A stretch of 64,000 nt of DNA from Thermincola carboxydiphila. Lineage in GTDB: Bacteria; Bacillota; Thermincolia; Thermincolales; UBA2595. A program made the translations under genes and the position numbers. Positions within the stretch are counted from its first letter, which is position 1; the number at the start of each line of letters is the position of its first letter. Under the pieces are notes generated by a model. It ran no database searches. It was not told the origin of the DNA and saw only the letters and a list, made by a program, of their open reading frames with translations. Shown here piece after piece: positions 7,819-16,468 of the stretch. Location: assembly GCA_016841325.1 (NCBI GenBank), contig JAENZJ010000008.1:1-64000 (forward strand), read 5' to 3'.

Positions 7819-8417
7819 CTCATCTCCCCGAAATTCTTTAGAATCTGCAGCCCCAGTGAACTGCTTTTTTCCGGGTGGAACTGAATGCCAAAAACATTGT
7901 TCTTCCCGGCTATGGAAGTGAATTTTATCCCGTAATCCGTCACTGTTGTAATAATTTCGGGGTCACTGGGTTCGGCATAGTAAGAGTGTACAAAATAGAA
8001 GGAGGATCCTTCAGGAATACCTTTAAGCAGGGGAACCTCCTGCCGGATCTCTATCTGGTTCCAACCCATATGAGGGATTTTCAGCCCCGGTGGAAGCATC
8101 CTCACCCTCCCGGGGAATATTTTCAGGCCTTCATGAAAGCCAAATTCCTCACTGGAATCAAACATCAGGTGCAGGCCCAGGCATATCCCCAGGAAGGGTT
8201 TCCCGGCCTCTATGGTTTCGGCAATTACTTCTGTCATTCCGGCATTCCTCAGGTTTTCCATGGCATCACCAAAGGCCCCGACTCCGGGTAATACAACCTT
8301 ATCGGCTCTCCTGACCTCATCAGGGTCGGGGGTTACCACAGCATTAAACCCGGCATTTTCAAACCCCTTCTGCACACTCCGCAGATTCCCCATACCATAA
8401 TCAATTATAGCTATCAT
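7815..8417 (-). CDS. hisH: Imidazole glycerol phosphate synthase, glutaminase subunit
   Basis: A class I glutamine amidotransferase that supplies ammonia to HisF. The triad is visible as Cys79 (GICLGLH) with His181 and Glu183 (FHPEKS), and the oxyanion segment is PGVGAFGDA. It is 200 residues long. About 96 GC-rich bases separate it from hisB, the widest gap inside the downstream his operon; I see no further gene there. Confidence 0.97.
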   Translation of the reverse strand: MIAIIDYGMGNLRSVQKGFENAGFNAVVTPDPDEVRRADKVVLPGVGAFGDAMENLRNAGMTEVIAETIEAGKPFLGICLGLHLMFDSSEEFGFHEGLKIFPGRVRMLPPGLKIPHMGWNQIEIRQEVPLLKGIPEGSSFYFVHSYYAEPSDPEIITTVTDYGIKFTSIAGKNNVFGIQFHPEKSSSLGLQILKNFGEMR

Positions 8418-8513
8418 AATATTTTCCTATCCTCCGATTTTTCATGCTGCAAAGCTCCGGGCCGGCCTCCGGTGCAGCCGCTCCCATCCAGAGGCCCCTT
8501 TGGCCGGCCATTT

Positions 8514-9107
8514 TTACAGCTGCCCTTTGGTGGACATGATCCCCTCAATACGTTCATCAATGGAAACAGCCTCCTTAATGGCCCTGCCCAGAGCCTTGAA
8601 AACGGCCTCAATGACGTGGTGAGTGTTCTTACCCTGCAGCAGCCTGACATGGAGGGTGATCTCAGCATTGGTGGCCAGGGCCCGCAAAAATTCTTCAACC
8701 AGCTCGGTGTCAAAGTCTCCCACCTTTTGGGCCGGCATAGGTATATCCAGAGAGGTAAAGGCCCTGCCGCTGATATCGATTACGACCATGGCCAGGGACT
8801 CATCCATTGGTGCAAAAGCGGTCCCATATCGCCTGATCCCTATTTTGTCCCCCAGGGCCTGGGCAATAGCCTGCCCCAGGCAGATCCCGATATCTTCGAC
8901 CGTATGGTGGTCATCAATCCCGGTGTCACCCTGGGCCTCTACATCCAGGTCAAACATGCCGTGCCTGGACCATAATGCCAGCATGTGGTCCAGAAAAGGG
9001 ACTCCTGTATCCAGTTTGTAGCTTCCTTTGCCATCCAGGTTCAGTGAGATACTGATATCTGTCTCTGTTGTGGTCCTGGATACCTTACTTTTCCGTGCCT
9101 TAGCCAC
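8514..9107 (-). CDS. hisB: Imidazoleglycerol-phosphate dehydratase
   Basis: This manganese enzyme converts imidazole glycerol phosphate to imidazole acetol phosphate. The two characteristic metal-binding histidine clusters are present (DDHHTVED at 65-72 and a THHVIEAVFKA segment near residue 160). At 197 residues it is the monofunctional dehydratase, without the histidinol-phosphatase domain of enteric HisB. It starts at GTG behind GAGGAG. No histidinol phosphatase gene occurs in this window. Confidence 0.97.
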   Translation of the reverse strand: MAKARKSKVSRTTTETDISISLNLDGKGSYKLDTGVPFLDHMLALWSRHGMFDLDVEAQGDTGIDDHHTVEDIGICLGQAIAQALGDKIGIRRYGTAFAPMDESLAMVVIDISGRAFTSLDIPMPAQKVGDFDTELVEEFLRALATNAEITLHVRLLQGKNTHHVIEAVFKALGRAIKEAVSIDERIEGIMSTKGQL

Positions 9108-9123
9108 TTCGAATCACTCCTCA

Positions 9124-10191
9124 TCAAATCGGAATCAGTTTAGTTAGTTTCTCCAGAAAAAAGTCATTTTCCTGCCTGGTACCCACGGTTACACGCAGGC
9201 ACTGCTCCAGCCCGTGGGTAATGCCGGGATTTTTCCTTACCAGGACACCGCTTTCCAAAAGCGCGTCATGAAGTCCGGCCGCCGGGACCGGGACCCTGAA
9301 CAGGATAAAGTTGGCTTTTGAAGGAACTACATCAATCCCCTTTATTTTTCCCATTTCAGCCTCCAGTCTTTCCCGTTCTGCAACTATTTCCTCAATTTGA
9401 TCCCGGAAATACTGCCAGTTTCTCAGCACCGCACGGGCAGCTGCCTGGGAAAAGGCATTGACATTGTATGGCTGCTTTACCTTCAGGAGTTCCCTGACAA
9501 CGGCGGTATCTGCAGTCAGGTAGCCAAGCCGCAGCCCCGCCAGGGCAACCTTGGAAAAGGTCCTCAGGACTACCAGGTTGGGATATTCCCGGATAAGGGG
9601 CAGACATGTCTGCCCTCCAAAATCTATATATGCCTCATCAATTATCACCAGGGAATCCACCTGCTCCAGAATCCGGCGTACCTGTGCCACCGGCACGACG
9701 GTGCCTGTAGGATTATTGGGAGTGGCAATAAATGCCGTGGTAGTCCCTGCAACCTGCATTTCGGCCAGGAGCCGTTCTTCATCCAGGGTAAAATCACTGT
9801 TCCGGGGGATTTCCACAGGTTCAGTCCCGGTAATCTGTCCGTGTATCTTATACATTGAGAATGTAGGCGCCGGAATAACCACCCGCCGGCCCGGCCCGCC
9901 AAACGTCTGCAGCAGCAGCTGGATCAACTCATCAGAGCCGTTCCCCAGGATAATGTTTTCCGGGGACGCTCCCGTCACCTGACCAATGGCCTTCCTCAGT
10001 TCGTTACCCAAAGGATCCGGGTACCTGGTGAAAACGTCACCGGTAAGGGTTTCAAAAATTTCTTTAATTACAGGGGCAGGAAAGGTATGGGGATTTTCGT
10101 TGGCATCAAGTTTAATCACATCCCCATACGGATGGGGCTCATAGGGCACCAGGTTCCGGATATCTTCCCTGACCAGGTCTCTGATTTGCAT
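9124..10191 (-). CDS. hisC: Histidinol-phosphate aminotransferase
   Basis: A PLP-dependent fold-type I aminotransferase acting after HisB. It shows ATPNNPTGT, the VIIDEAYIDF strand with the PLP-contacting Asp, and RTFSKVALAGLRLGY with the Schiff-base Lys near residue 214. A GTG lies five codons upstream, but the ATG at 10191 is preferred because GAGGG stands 8 bases before it. The product is 355 residues long. Confidence 0.96.
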   Translation of the reverse strand: MQIRDLVREDIRNLVPYEPHPYGDVIKLDANENPHTFPAPVIKEIFETLTGDVFTRYPDPLGNELRKAIGQVTGASPENIILGNGSDELIQLLLQTFGGPGRRVVIPAPTFSMYKIHGQITGTEPVEIPRNSDFTLDEERLLAEMQVAGTTTAFIATPNNPTGTVVPVAQVRRILEQVDSLVIIDEAYIDFGGQTCLPLIREYPNLVVLRTFSKVALAGLRLGYLTADTAVVRELLKVKQPYNVNAFSQAAARAVLRNWQYFRDQIEEIVAERERLEAEMGKIKGIDVVPSKANFILFRVPVPAAGLHDALLESGVLVRKNPGITHGLEQCLRVTVGTRQENDFFLEKLTKLIPI

Positions 10192-10232
10192 AATATCTAC
10201 CCTCACTTTTCATCCGCAATATGTCCTTGGGA

Positions 10233-11516
10233 TTATTTTTTCAGCCTGACCCGCACCGAGTTGGCATGGGCATCCAGGCCTTCTGTCTCTGCCAGTTTGA
10301 TAATATCTTCACCGTGCCGCCTGAGCCTTTCAGGAGAATATGCAATCAGGCCCGATTTCTTCATAAATGTATCCACATTCAGAGGTGAATAGAATCTGGC
10401 TGTCCCACCGGTCGGAAGCACATGGTTGGGTCCTGCAAAATAGTCTCCCACAGGTTCAGGAGTATGGTGACCCATAAATATGGAACCGGCATTCCTGATT
10501 TTCCCCAGGATGTCAAAGGGCGCTGCCACAGCCAGCTCCAGGTGTTCGGGGGCGTAGCTGTTGGCCAGTTCCACAGCCTCTTCCAGGTCCCTGGTCACGA
10601 CTATGGCACTGTAATCCCTCAGTGATGCTGTCATGATTTCCTTACGGGACAGGTAACCGACCTGCCGGGGAATCTCTTCCCTGACAGCTTCAGCCAGCCT
10701 CCTGGAGGGAGTCAGCAACACAGCCGAAGCCAGCACATCATGCTCAGCCTGGGAAAGCAGGTCTGCCGCCACATAAACCGGGTCGGCGGTATCATCGGCA
10801 ATCACCAGTATCTCACTGGGCCCGGCCAGCATATCTATATTTACCACACCATAGACCATCTTTTTTGCCAGGGTTACATATATATTGCCCGGCCCGGTAA
10901 TCAGATCAACAGGCTTTACGGTTGCGCTACCATAAGCCAGTGCCGCCACCGCCTGGGCTCCCCCAAGCTTATATATTTCCGTAACTCCGGCCTCTGCGGC
11001 AGCTACCAGGGTAGAAGCCTGCAGCTTACCGTCACCCCCGGGAGGGGCTACCATTACTATCTGACGTACCCCGGCAACACTGGCCGGAACCGCATTCATC
11101 AGCACCGAAGAAGGGTAGTTGGCTGTGCCTCCGGGGACATAGATACCGGCCCGCTCCACCGGCCTGATTATCTGTCCGAGAATTGTACCGTCCGCACTGG
11201 TTTCCATCCAGGATTTACCCAGCTGTTTGCGGTGAAAAGCGGCAATGTTGTCCCTGGCCCGCCGGATGGCAGCCACAAACTCGTCATCTACCCCTCTGTA
11301 CGCTTCTTCAATTTCCCAGGCAGAAACCCTTAGGGTCTCAGGGGTAAGTTCAGCCCGGTCAAACCTGGCGGTATATTCAATAAGGGCCTCATCACCGCGT
11401 TCCCTGACGTTTTGGAGGATTTCCCGGACACGTTCCTCATAAACCGCCTGGTCAGGATACTCTTTTTTAATAATATCTGCAATGGCAGTATCACCGGATT
11501 CCAGTAATCTTATCAT
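10233..11516 (-). CDS. hisD: Histidinol dehydrogenase
   Basis: A zinc- and NAD-dependent enzyme that carries out the last two oxidations to histidine. It is 427 residues long, with the signatures AGIYVPGGTANYPSSVLM, ITGPGNIYVTLAKK, the LAGPSEILVIAD strand, LLSQAEHD and HTPEPVGDYFAGPNHVLPT. The ATG overlaps the hisG stop by four bases (ATGA), behind GGGGGG. Confidence 0.98.
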   Translation of the reverse strand: MIRLLESGDTAIADIIKKEYPDQAVYEERVREILQNVRERGDEALIEYTARFDRAELTPETLRVSAWEIEEAYRGVDDEFVAAIRRARDNIAAFHRKQLGKSWMETSADGTILGQIIRPVERAGIYVPGGTANYPSSVLMNAVPASVAGVRQIVMVAPPGGDGKLQASTLVAAAEAGVTEIYKLGGAQAVAALAYGSATVKPVDLITGPGNIYVTLAKKMVYGVVNIDMLAGPSEILVIADDTADPVYVAADLLSQAEHDVLASAVLLTPSRRLAEAVREEIPRQVGYLSRKEIMTASLRDYSAIVVTRDLEEAVELANSYAPEHLELAVAAPFDILGKIRNAGSIFMGHHTPEPVGDYFAGPNHVLPTGGTARFYSPLNVDTFMKKSGLIAYSPERLRRHGEDIIKLAETEGLDAHANSVRVRLKK

Positions 11517-12172
11517 TCAGGTATCCCCCCGTTTTCCACAATTTCTCTTATCTTCCTGACGATTGGGTTAATCCTGCCGTTAAGCATCCGGTGACTAACC
11601 CTGTTAGCAATCAGCCTGGTGGTGGAATTGAAAATCTGAGCCACCTCCACCAGCCTGTTTTCCCGCAGTGTCCTTCCTGTGGAGACAATATCCACTATCA
11701 AGTCAGATAGGCCAACCATAGGGGCCAGCTCAATATTGCCGTGGAGTTTGATGATTTCCATCTGTTTACCCCTGCTCATGAAAAACTCCTCAGCAACCCT
11801 GGGAAATTTGGTGGCCACCCTGGCATGATTGAGCTGTTCCCAGTCCTTTTCCCGGGCCGCCTCCTCAGGCATGGCCACAACGAAGCGGCAGAAACCGTAC
11901 TTTAGGTCGAGCAGCTCAAAGACCTCTTTTTTCTGTTCCACTATGGTATCCTTACCGACAAAGCCCAGGTCTGCCGCGCCATACTCCACAAAAGTAGGGA
12001 TATCGGTTGGCCGGCAGACGATATACTGGACTTTCTGTTCCTCATCTGTAAACAGCAGTTTCCGGGTATCTGTCTCCATGTCACTGCAGCTGAATCCCGC
12101 TTTTTTGAGTAAAGCTACAGTCGGTTTATACAGCGTCCCCTTGGGAACCGCCAGGACAAGATTTGACCTCAT
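11513..12172 (-). CDS. hisG: ATP phosphoribosyltransferase, short form
   Basis: HisG commits PRPP and ATP to histidine. At 219 residues this is the short form, without the C-terminal allosteric domain, and it needs HisZ to be active and feedback-regulated; hisZ is present at 12610-13833. Landmarks are LAVPKGTLY, CRPTDIPTFVEYGAADLGFVGKD and the PRPP-binding DIVSTGRTLRE. I prefer the ATG at 12172, eight bases after AAGAGGTG, over the GTG three codons upstream that overlaps that site. It is the first gene of the hisGDCBHAF-IE operon, behind a consensus promoter. Confidence 0.97.
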   Translation of the reverse strand: MRSNLVLAVPKGTLYKPTVALLKKAGFSCSDMETDTRKLLFTDEEQKVQYIVCRPTDIPTFVEYGAADLGFVGKDTIVEQKKEVFELLDLKYGFCRFVVAMPEEAAREKDWEQLNHARVATKFPRVAEEFFMSRGKQMEIIKLHGNIELAPMVGLSDLIVDIVSTGRTLRENRLVEVAQIFNSTTRLIANRVSHRMLNGRINPIVRKIREIVENGGIPE

Positions 12173-12183
12173 TCTCTGCACCT

Positions 12184-12198
12184 CTTTACTACGTTAAA
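12184..12198. promoter_or_regulatory. Candidate operator between the hisG promoter and start
   Basis: CTTTA-N5-TTAAA lies between the -10 box and the ribosome binding site of hisG. The same spaced half-sites occur at the matching place before hisZ (13856-13870). This could be the binding site of the adjacent YerC-like regulator; that link is inference. Confidence 0.35.
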
Positions 12199-12213
12199 AT
12201 GCTAACACGTTAA

Positions 12214-12243
12214 ATTATACCACCCGTCATATTTAGGTGTCAA
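12214..12243 (-). promoter_or_regulatory. Consensus sigma-A promoter of the hisG operon
   Basis: On the minus strand a perfect TTGACA (12238-12243) and a perfect TATAAT (12214-12219) are separated by 18 bases, 42 bases before the hisG start. Such a strong promoter suggests control by repression or attenuation rather than activation. Confidence 0.88.
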
Positions 12244-12336
12244 TCAAAATGTAAACCAAAACATCAAACCATATTTTTTCTAAATTATATAAAGATTTTT
12301 TCAGGTTTGCCGATATTTAAAATGTATGATAAACAA

Positions 12337-12354
12337 GTACAAGTCAAGTTGTAC
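12337..12354. promoter_or_regulatory. Operator-like palindrome before the zinc-ribbon gene
   Basis: GTACAA-N6-TTGTAC is a perfect interrupted inverted repeat, 34 bases before the ATG at 12389. It is a likely protein-binding site, but I cannot name the regulator. Confidence 0.4.
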
Positions 12355-12388
12355 AAATTTTTACATGCCTTACTGAGGTGATCTGTAT

Positions 12389-12589
12389 ATGTTAAAAAAG
12401 ATCTGTCCATACTGCGGCGCCGCTTCGTTTAGCTCCACAACCCTTGGCGAACCGTGGTTATGCCCAAAATGCCAGGAGGATATCAGCCATGTTCCTGTTG
12501 AGACCCATACCCCCGAACCCGTGGCAGATGTCCCGGCAAAACCCGAAAAATCCTGGCTGGCAAACATTAAAAACTTTTTCCGAAGCTGA
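12389..12589 (+). CDS. Small zinc-ribbon protein
   Basis: The 66-residue protein opens with KKICPYCGAASF and continues with LCPKCQEDI, a CxxC...CxxC pair expected to hold one zinc. A Pro/Glu-rich linker and an amphipathic, basic C-terminal helix (KSWLANIKNFFRS) follow. It begins at ATG behind GAGGTGATC. It is transcribed opposite to the his genes and sits exactly between hisZ and hisG, so it interrupts the his cluster. I know no specific function; nucleic-acid or protein binding is the usual role of such modules. Confidence 0.75.
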   Translation: MLKKICPYCGAASFSSTTLGEPWLCPKCQEDISHVPVETHTPEPVADVPAKPEKSWLANIKNFFRS

Positions 12590-12609
12590 TTTTAAACTGC
12601 CTGTTATCG

Positions 12610-13833
12610 TCATTTCCCTGTATCATCATTAATGAATATAACCCCTCTGGCGGGAATCTCCCGGCAGTCCGGGGCTGTGCCTGACATCCCTGGCGGACAT
12701 GACGGGTTTTCCATGTCAGCCCGGAGGGTTACCACAACCTGTCCCAATTCCCGCAGTTCCCGTGCTTTTTTAAATGCCGCATCAGCCTTGGAGGGTTTGT
12801 AAATAATCAGGCAGTCGGCATCAGGAGCCGGACCGGTTTCATTCCCTTCTTTTTCCAGAGAAAGCAGCAGTCTTTCCATTCCCAGGGCAAATCCGGTAGC
12901 CGTACAATCGAAACCAAACCGCCCCAACAGGTTGTCATACCTCCCACCCCCCAGAATGGGGAATCCCAGGTATGCCGAATACCCTTCAAAAACTATTCCT
13001 GTGTAATAGTCCAGGCCGCGGAGTACCCCCAGGTCGATTTCCACATGTGAGGTCACCTCATATGCCCTGAGGGCATCATACACATTTTCCAGTGCTGCCA
13101 GAGCTGCAGCCGTTTTTGCGTTTTCCGCAAGACGTCCGGCCTCGGCAGTTGCCTCCCGGCCTCCCCTTGCGGTAATCACATGCATGAATTTTTCCTTTCC
13201 GGTATCACTTACCTTAAACTCATCTAACAGCTCTTCGAGGCCGACATAGTTTTTGTTGCTCAGGGCTGCTTTTATTCTCCCTTTATGTGCTTCAGGAAGG
13301 CCCAGTTCCTCCATCATACCATAAAGTATGTCAACATGACCGATACTCACTTTAAAATTCTGCAAACCCGAAGCCTTTAATATTTCCACCGCTATCGCTA
13401 TTGCTTCAGCATCGGCAAAGGGGCTGCTGTCACCGATTAGTTCTATTCCTGACTGGTAGAATTCCCGCTGCCGTCCGGCCTGGGGGTCTTCAAAACTAAA
13501 CCCGTTTGCCATATAAAAAAGCCTTAGCGGAAATGCCTCATCCCGCATCCGAGTACTTACCAGGCGGGCTATAGGTGTGGTCATATCAGGACGCAGTGTG
13601 AGGATATGGCCCTGGCGGTCAATAAACTTGTACATCCTGGAATCCTCTTCGGCGCCTCTTCCCGTGGACAGGGCATCATAATATTCGAAGGTAGGTGTAA
13701 CCACTTCCCGGTAGCCCCAGAGCCTGAAGGTCTTTTCAAAAGTATTTTCCAGGCTTCTCTTGCGCATGGCCTCACCAGGCAACAGGTCCCGCACCCCGGC
13801 AGGGACCTGTAATCTTAAATGACTGTTGGTCAT
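12610..13833 (-). CDS. hisZ: ATP phosphoribosyltransferase regulatory subunit
   Basis: HisZ is a histidyl-tRNA-synthetase paralogue that activates short HisG and carries histidine feedback inhibition. The 407-residue protein keeps the class II motif 1 region (PAGVRDLLPGEA), LRPDMTTPIARL in motif 2 and the GLDYYTGIVFEGY and LGGGRYDNLLGRFG loops. The C-terminal region, though present, does not look like a full HisRS anticodon-binding domain. Synteny with short hisG makes HisZ far more likely than HisS. It has its own promoter and is separated from hisG by a convergent zinc-ribbon gene. Confidence 0.93.
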   Translation of the reverse strand: MTNSHLRLQVPAGVRDLLPGEAMRKRSLENTFEKTFRLWGYREVVTPTFEYYDALSTGRGAEEDSRMYKFIDRQGHILTLRPDMTTPIARLVSTRMRDEAFPLRLFYMANGFSFEDPQAGRQREFYQSGIELIGDSSPFADAEAIAIAVEILKASGLQNFKVSIGHVDILYGMMEELGLPEAHKGRIKAALSNKNYVGLEELLDEFKVSDTGKEKFMHVITARGGREATAEAGRLAENAKTAAALAALENVYDALRAYEVTSHVEIDLGVLRGLDYYTGIVFEGYSAYLGFPILGGGRYDNLLGRFGFDCTATGFALGMERLLLSLEKEGNETGPAPDADCLIIYKPSKADAAFKKARELRELGQVVVTLRADMENPSCPPGMSGTAPDCREIPARGVIFINDDTGK

Positions 13834-13855
13834 AATAACAGCTCCTTCTTTCGTG

Positions 13856-13870
13856 CTTTAACTAATTAAA
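13856..13870. promoter_or_regulatory. Candidate operator before hisZ
   Basis: CTTTAACTAATTAAAG (13856-13871) is a near-palindrome lying between the hisZ promoter and its ribosome binding site. It shares CTTTA-N5-TTAAA with the hisG leader. Confidence 0.35.
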
Positions 13871-13881
13871 GTAATAAAGAT

Positions 13882-13910
13882 ATACTATCATACCCTGCTG
13901 CCCCTGTCAA
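13882..13910 (-). promoter_or_regulatory. Promoter of hisZ
   Basis: Minus-strand TTGACA (13905-13910), 17 bases, then TAGTAT (13882-13887). It lies downstream of the yerC-like terminator, so hisZ is transcribed separately. Confidence 0.7.
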
Positions 13911-13935
13911 TATACAGGGCCAACATCCTTTTTGT

Positions 13936-13960
13936 TCAAAAAAAACCAACCCATTGGTTA
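13936..13960 (-). terminator. Terminator between the yerC-like gene and hisZ
   Basis: Minus-strand stem AACCAA/TTGGTT with loop TGGG, followed by TTTTTTTG. Confidence 0.7.
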
Positions 13961-13984
13961 TGAGTCGGTCCTCTGGTTTATATT

Positions 13985-14272
13985 TCACTTTTTCAGTCGT
14001 TCAAGTACCAGCTTATACCCGTCAGCCCCATAGTTGAGACACCTTTTCACCCGGCTTATGGTCGCAGTACTGGCTCCCGTTTTCTCGGCAATTTCGCCAT
14101 AGGTGCGGTTGGCTTCCAGCATTTTGGCCACTTCCAGCCTCTGTGCCAGAGACTTCAGTTCAGCCACGGTACAGATATCTTCAAAAAAACGATAGCACTC
14201 ATCAGAGTCTTTCAGGCAGAGTACAGCCTCGAAAAGTCTGTCAATAAGCGGGTCTTTTAATCTGCTGGTCAC
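13985..14272 (-). CDS. YerC/YecD family TrpR-related regulator
   Basis: A 95-residue all-helical DNA-binding protein of the YerC/YecD branch of the TrpR superfamily. The segment TYGEIAEKTGASTATISRVKRCLNYG is a clear helix-turn-helix. It starts at GTG behind AGAGGGG. Members of this family have been proposed as histidine-biosynthesis regulators in Bacillota, and here the gene is directly upstream of hisZ and the his operon. I infer that it represses the his promoters, perhaps through the CTTTA-N5-TTAAA sites; the effector is not shown by the sequence. Confidence 0.88.
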   Translation of the reverse strand: MTSRLKDPLIDRLFEAVLCLKDSDECYRFFEDICTVAELKSLAQRLEVAKMLEANRTYGEIAEKTGASTATISRVKRCLNYGADGYKLVLERLKK

Positions 14273-14445
14273 TCAAAACCCCTCTTTCCTTATGCTCCCG
14301 ATAACCGTTCAATGTCGGTATATATTCTCTGTCTTCAGGAAAATTCCTCCTTTAATTTTCCCACCGTGGTCCTGTGTTTAAACAAAGAAATATTTTTTTC
14401 TTTGGAAAAACAAAAAAAGCCGCTTTACATGAATAAAGAGTGTAG

Positions 14446-14489
14446 AACAGGGAACAATAAAAACAACAGCCGACAACGATGTCGGCTGT
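14446..14489 (-). terminator. Rho-independent terminator of the purine operon
   Basis: A perfect 10-bp stem (ACAGCCGACA/TGTCGGCTGT, four-base loop) followed on the minus strand by TGTTTTTATTG. It lies about 90 bases after purD. Confidence 0.88.
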
Positions 14490-14576
14490 CTAATAACTCC
14501 TTAGCTTTAGGATACGAGGGAAGCCCTTTGGGGGCTTTTCTCGTTTTCCGGCATTTAATACGCATATCCCTGCCCG

Positions 14577-15857
14577 CTATAGGTGTTTGAGGGCCTTCCG
14601 CCCAATATCCTTCCGGTACTGTACCCCTTCCCAGGTGATTTTCTCCACAGCCCGGTAAACATTTGCAATTGCTTCAGGTATTGTGCTGCCCAGAGCTGTG
14701 ACCCCCAGCACCCGGCCGCCGGAATTTACTATCTGCCCGTCCCTGGCAGCAGTCCCGGCATGAAATACAAGGGCCCCTTCTGCCTTTGCCTCATCGAGCC
14801 CGAAAATAACCTTCCCCTTTTCATAGCTCCCCGGATAGCCTCCTGATGCCATGACAACACACACAGCGGCATCATCGGACCACTTGATTTGGATATCGGC
14901 AAGTCTTTTCTCCAGGACAGCATCAATAATATCCACCAGGTCGGTTTCCAGCCTGGCAAGAACGGCCTGGGTCTCCGGGTCGCCAAAGCGTGCATTGTAT
15001 TCGAGGACCTTGGGGCCATCTTTGGTCATAATCAGCCCGGCATAGATAACCCCTTCATAGGTGCGCCCTTCTGCCTTCATACCCTGAATGGTCGGCACCA
15101 GGATCCGGTCATAGACAAAAGGCTCAATATCACGGGTATACACCGGAGCCGGGGAATACGCCCCCATACCGCCGGTATTGGGACCTTCATCATTGTCAAA
15201 AATGCGTTTGTGGTCCTGTGAAGAAACCATAGGGACAACTTTGTTCCCGTCTGTAAAGGCAAGGATACTGACTTCCTCTCCTTCCAGGAATTCCTCAATA
15301 ACCACCCTGTTGCCGGAATCGCCAAAAGCGCGGTCTTCCATAATGCTCTTCACGGCATCGACGGCTGTCTGCTCATCCATAGCCACAATGACACCCTTCC
15401 CTGCCGCCAGGCCGTCAGCCTTAACAACAATAGGGGCCCCGACTTCCCTTATATAGGCAATGGCTTTGTCAGGGTCAGTAAAATCCGCATATTTTGCTGT
15501 CGGGATGTTATACTTATACATGATCTCCTTGGCCAGAACCTTGCTGCCCTCAATCTCGGCAGCCTTTTGGGCAGGCCCGAAAATTCTGAGCCCTTTTTCC
15601 CTGAACCTGTCCACTATTCCAAGGGTCAGCGGGGCTTCCGGGCCGACCACCGTAAGGTCAATCCCCTGTTCCAGGGCAAAAGCCAGCAGGGCATCAATAT
15701 CATCTGCCGCAATATCAACACAGGCAGCATCAATGGCAATCCCGGCATTTCCGGGAGTACAGTAGATTTCGCTGACCCGCGGGCTCTGTTTCAGTTTCCA
15801 GACCAGTGTATGTTCACGGCCTCCACCGCCTACCACAAGTACCTTCAATTGATTCAC
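14577..15857 (-). CDS. purD: Phosphoribosylamine-glycine ligase (GARS)
   Basis: An ATP-grasp enzyme that makes GAR in the second step of purine synthesis. It is 426 residues long, with VLVVGGGGREHTLVWKL at the N-terminus, IVVKADGLAAGKGVIVA and EYNARFGDPETQAVLARL. The start is GTG, three bases after the purH stop, with AAGGGGAATAGGG upstream. It is the last gene of the operon, before a strong terminator. Confidence 0.97.
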   Translation of the reverse strand: MNQLKVLVVGGGGREHTLVWKLKQSPRVSEIYCTPGNAGIAIDAACVDIAADDIDALLAFALEQGIDLTVVGPEAPLTLGIVDRFREKGLRIFGPAQKAAEIEGSKVLAKEIMYKYNIPTAKYADFTDPDKAIAYIREVGAPIVVKADGLAAGKGVIVAMDEQTAVDAVKSIMEDRAFGDSGNRVVIEEFLEGEEVSILAFTDGNKVVPMVSSQDHKRIFDNDEGPNTGGMGAYSPAPVYTRDIEPFVYDRILVPTIQGMKAEGRTYEGVIYAGLIMTKDGPKVLEYNARFGDPETQAVLARLETDLVDIIDAVLEKRLADIQIKWSDDAAVCVVMASGGYPGSYEKGKVIFGLDEAKAEGALVFHAGTAARDGQIVNSGGRVLGVTALGSTIPEAIANVYRAVEKITWEGVQYRKDIGRKALKHL

Positions 15858-15859
15858 CC

Positions 15860-16450
15860 CTATTCCCCTTTTACCAGTTTGTTGAGGTAAGTACTGATAT
15901 ATGAGTCATATTCGGCTGTATGGGTAAAGGCCTCTGCAGCCAGCTTAAGCCTCTTTTCCGGAGAAACCTCACCCTTTTCCTTCAGTTCAGCTATTACTTC
16001 ATCATACCTGGCAGGGTTTACAATGATGGTAACACTCTCACAGTTTTTGGCTGCAGCCCTTACCATGGTCGGCCCGCCAATATCAATGTTTTCGATGGCC
16101 TCCTCGAGGGTTACATCAGGTTTTGCAATAGTTTCCTTAAATGGGTACAGGTTAACGGCAACCAGGTCAATTGTGCCGATATTGTGTTCTTCCAGCTGGG
16201 CCAGGTGGTCAGGAGTCCTCCGGGCCAGAATGCCCCCGTGAATATACGGGTTCAGAGTCTTAACCCTGCCGTCAAGGATTTCCGGAAAACCGGTAATTTC
16301 AGTCACATACCTGACCGGGATCCCGCCCTCTTTAATCGTTTTATAGGTCCCCCCGGTGGATATGATCTCAAAACCCAGTTCATGGAGCGCCCGGGCAAAC
16401 TCAACACAGCCCGTCTTGTCGGAAACACTGACAAGTGCACGTCTTTTCAA
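15860..16450 (-). CDS. purH: IMP cyclohydrolase, stand-alone domain (PurH N-terminal half)
   Basis: Only the IMP cyclohydrolase domain is encoded: 196 residues, with [48 protein letters not shown] and [16 protein letters not shown]. The AICAR transformylase domain of normal PurH (about 300 more residues) is missing. This is not a frameshift, because purD begins three bases after the stop. The transformylase must come from another locus (a separate formyltransferase or PurP). The start is TTG, 8 bases after GGGGGG. Free-standing cyclohydrolases are known in some Bacillota and archaea. Confidence 0.93.
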   Translation of the reverse strand: MKRRALVSVSDKTGCVEFARALHELGFEIISTGGTYKTIKEGGIPVRYVTEITGFPEILDGRVKTLNPYIHGGILARRTPDHLAQLEEHNIGTIDLVAVNLYPFKETIAKPDVTLEEAIENIDIGGPTMVRAAAKNCESVTIIVNPARYDEVIAELKEKGEVSPEKRLKLAAEAFTHTAEYDSYISTYLNKLVKGE

Positions 16451-16468
16451 AATAAATACCCCCCTTTT

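Noticed and set aside
8414-8713. Minus-strand 99-codon frame overlapping hisB
   Set aside because: It is an out-of-frame shadow of hisB with no ribosome site of its own; hisB is unmistakable.
12173-12388. T-box or attenuator leader for the his operon
   Set aside because: The hisG leader after the promoter is only about 40 bases, with no specifier-loop or antiterminator sequences.
15820-15880. Frameshift or deletion explaining the short PurH
   Set aside because: The stop is followed at once by the purD ribosome site and start, leaving no room for a remnant of the transformylase domain.
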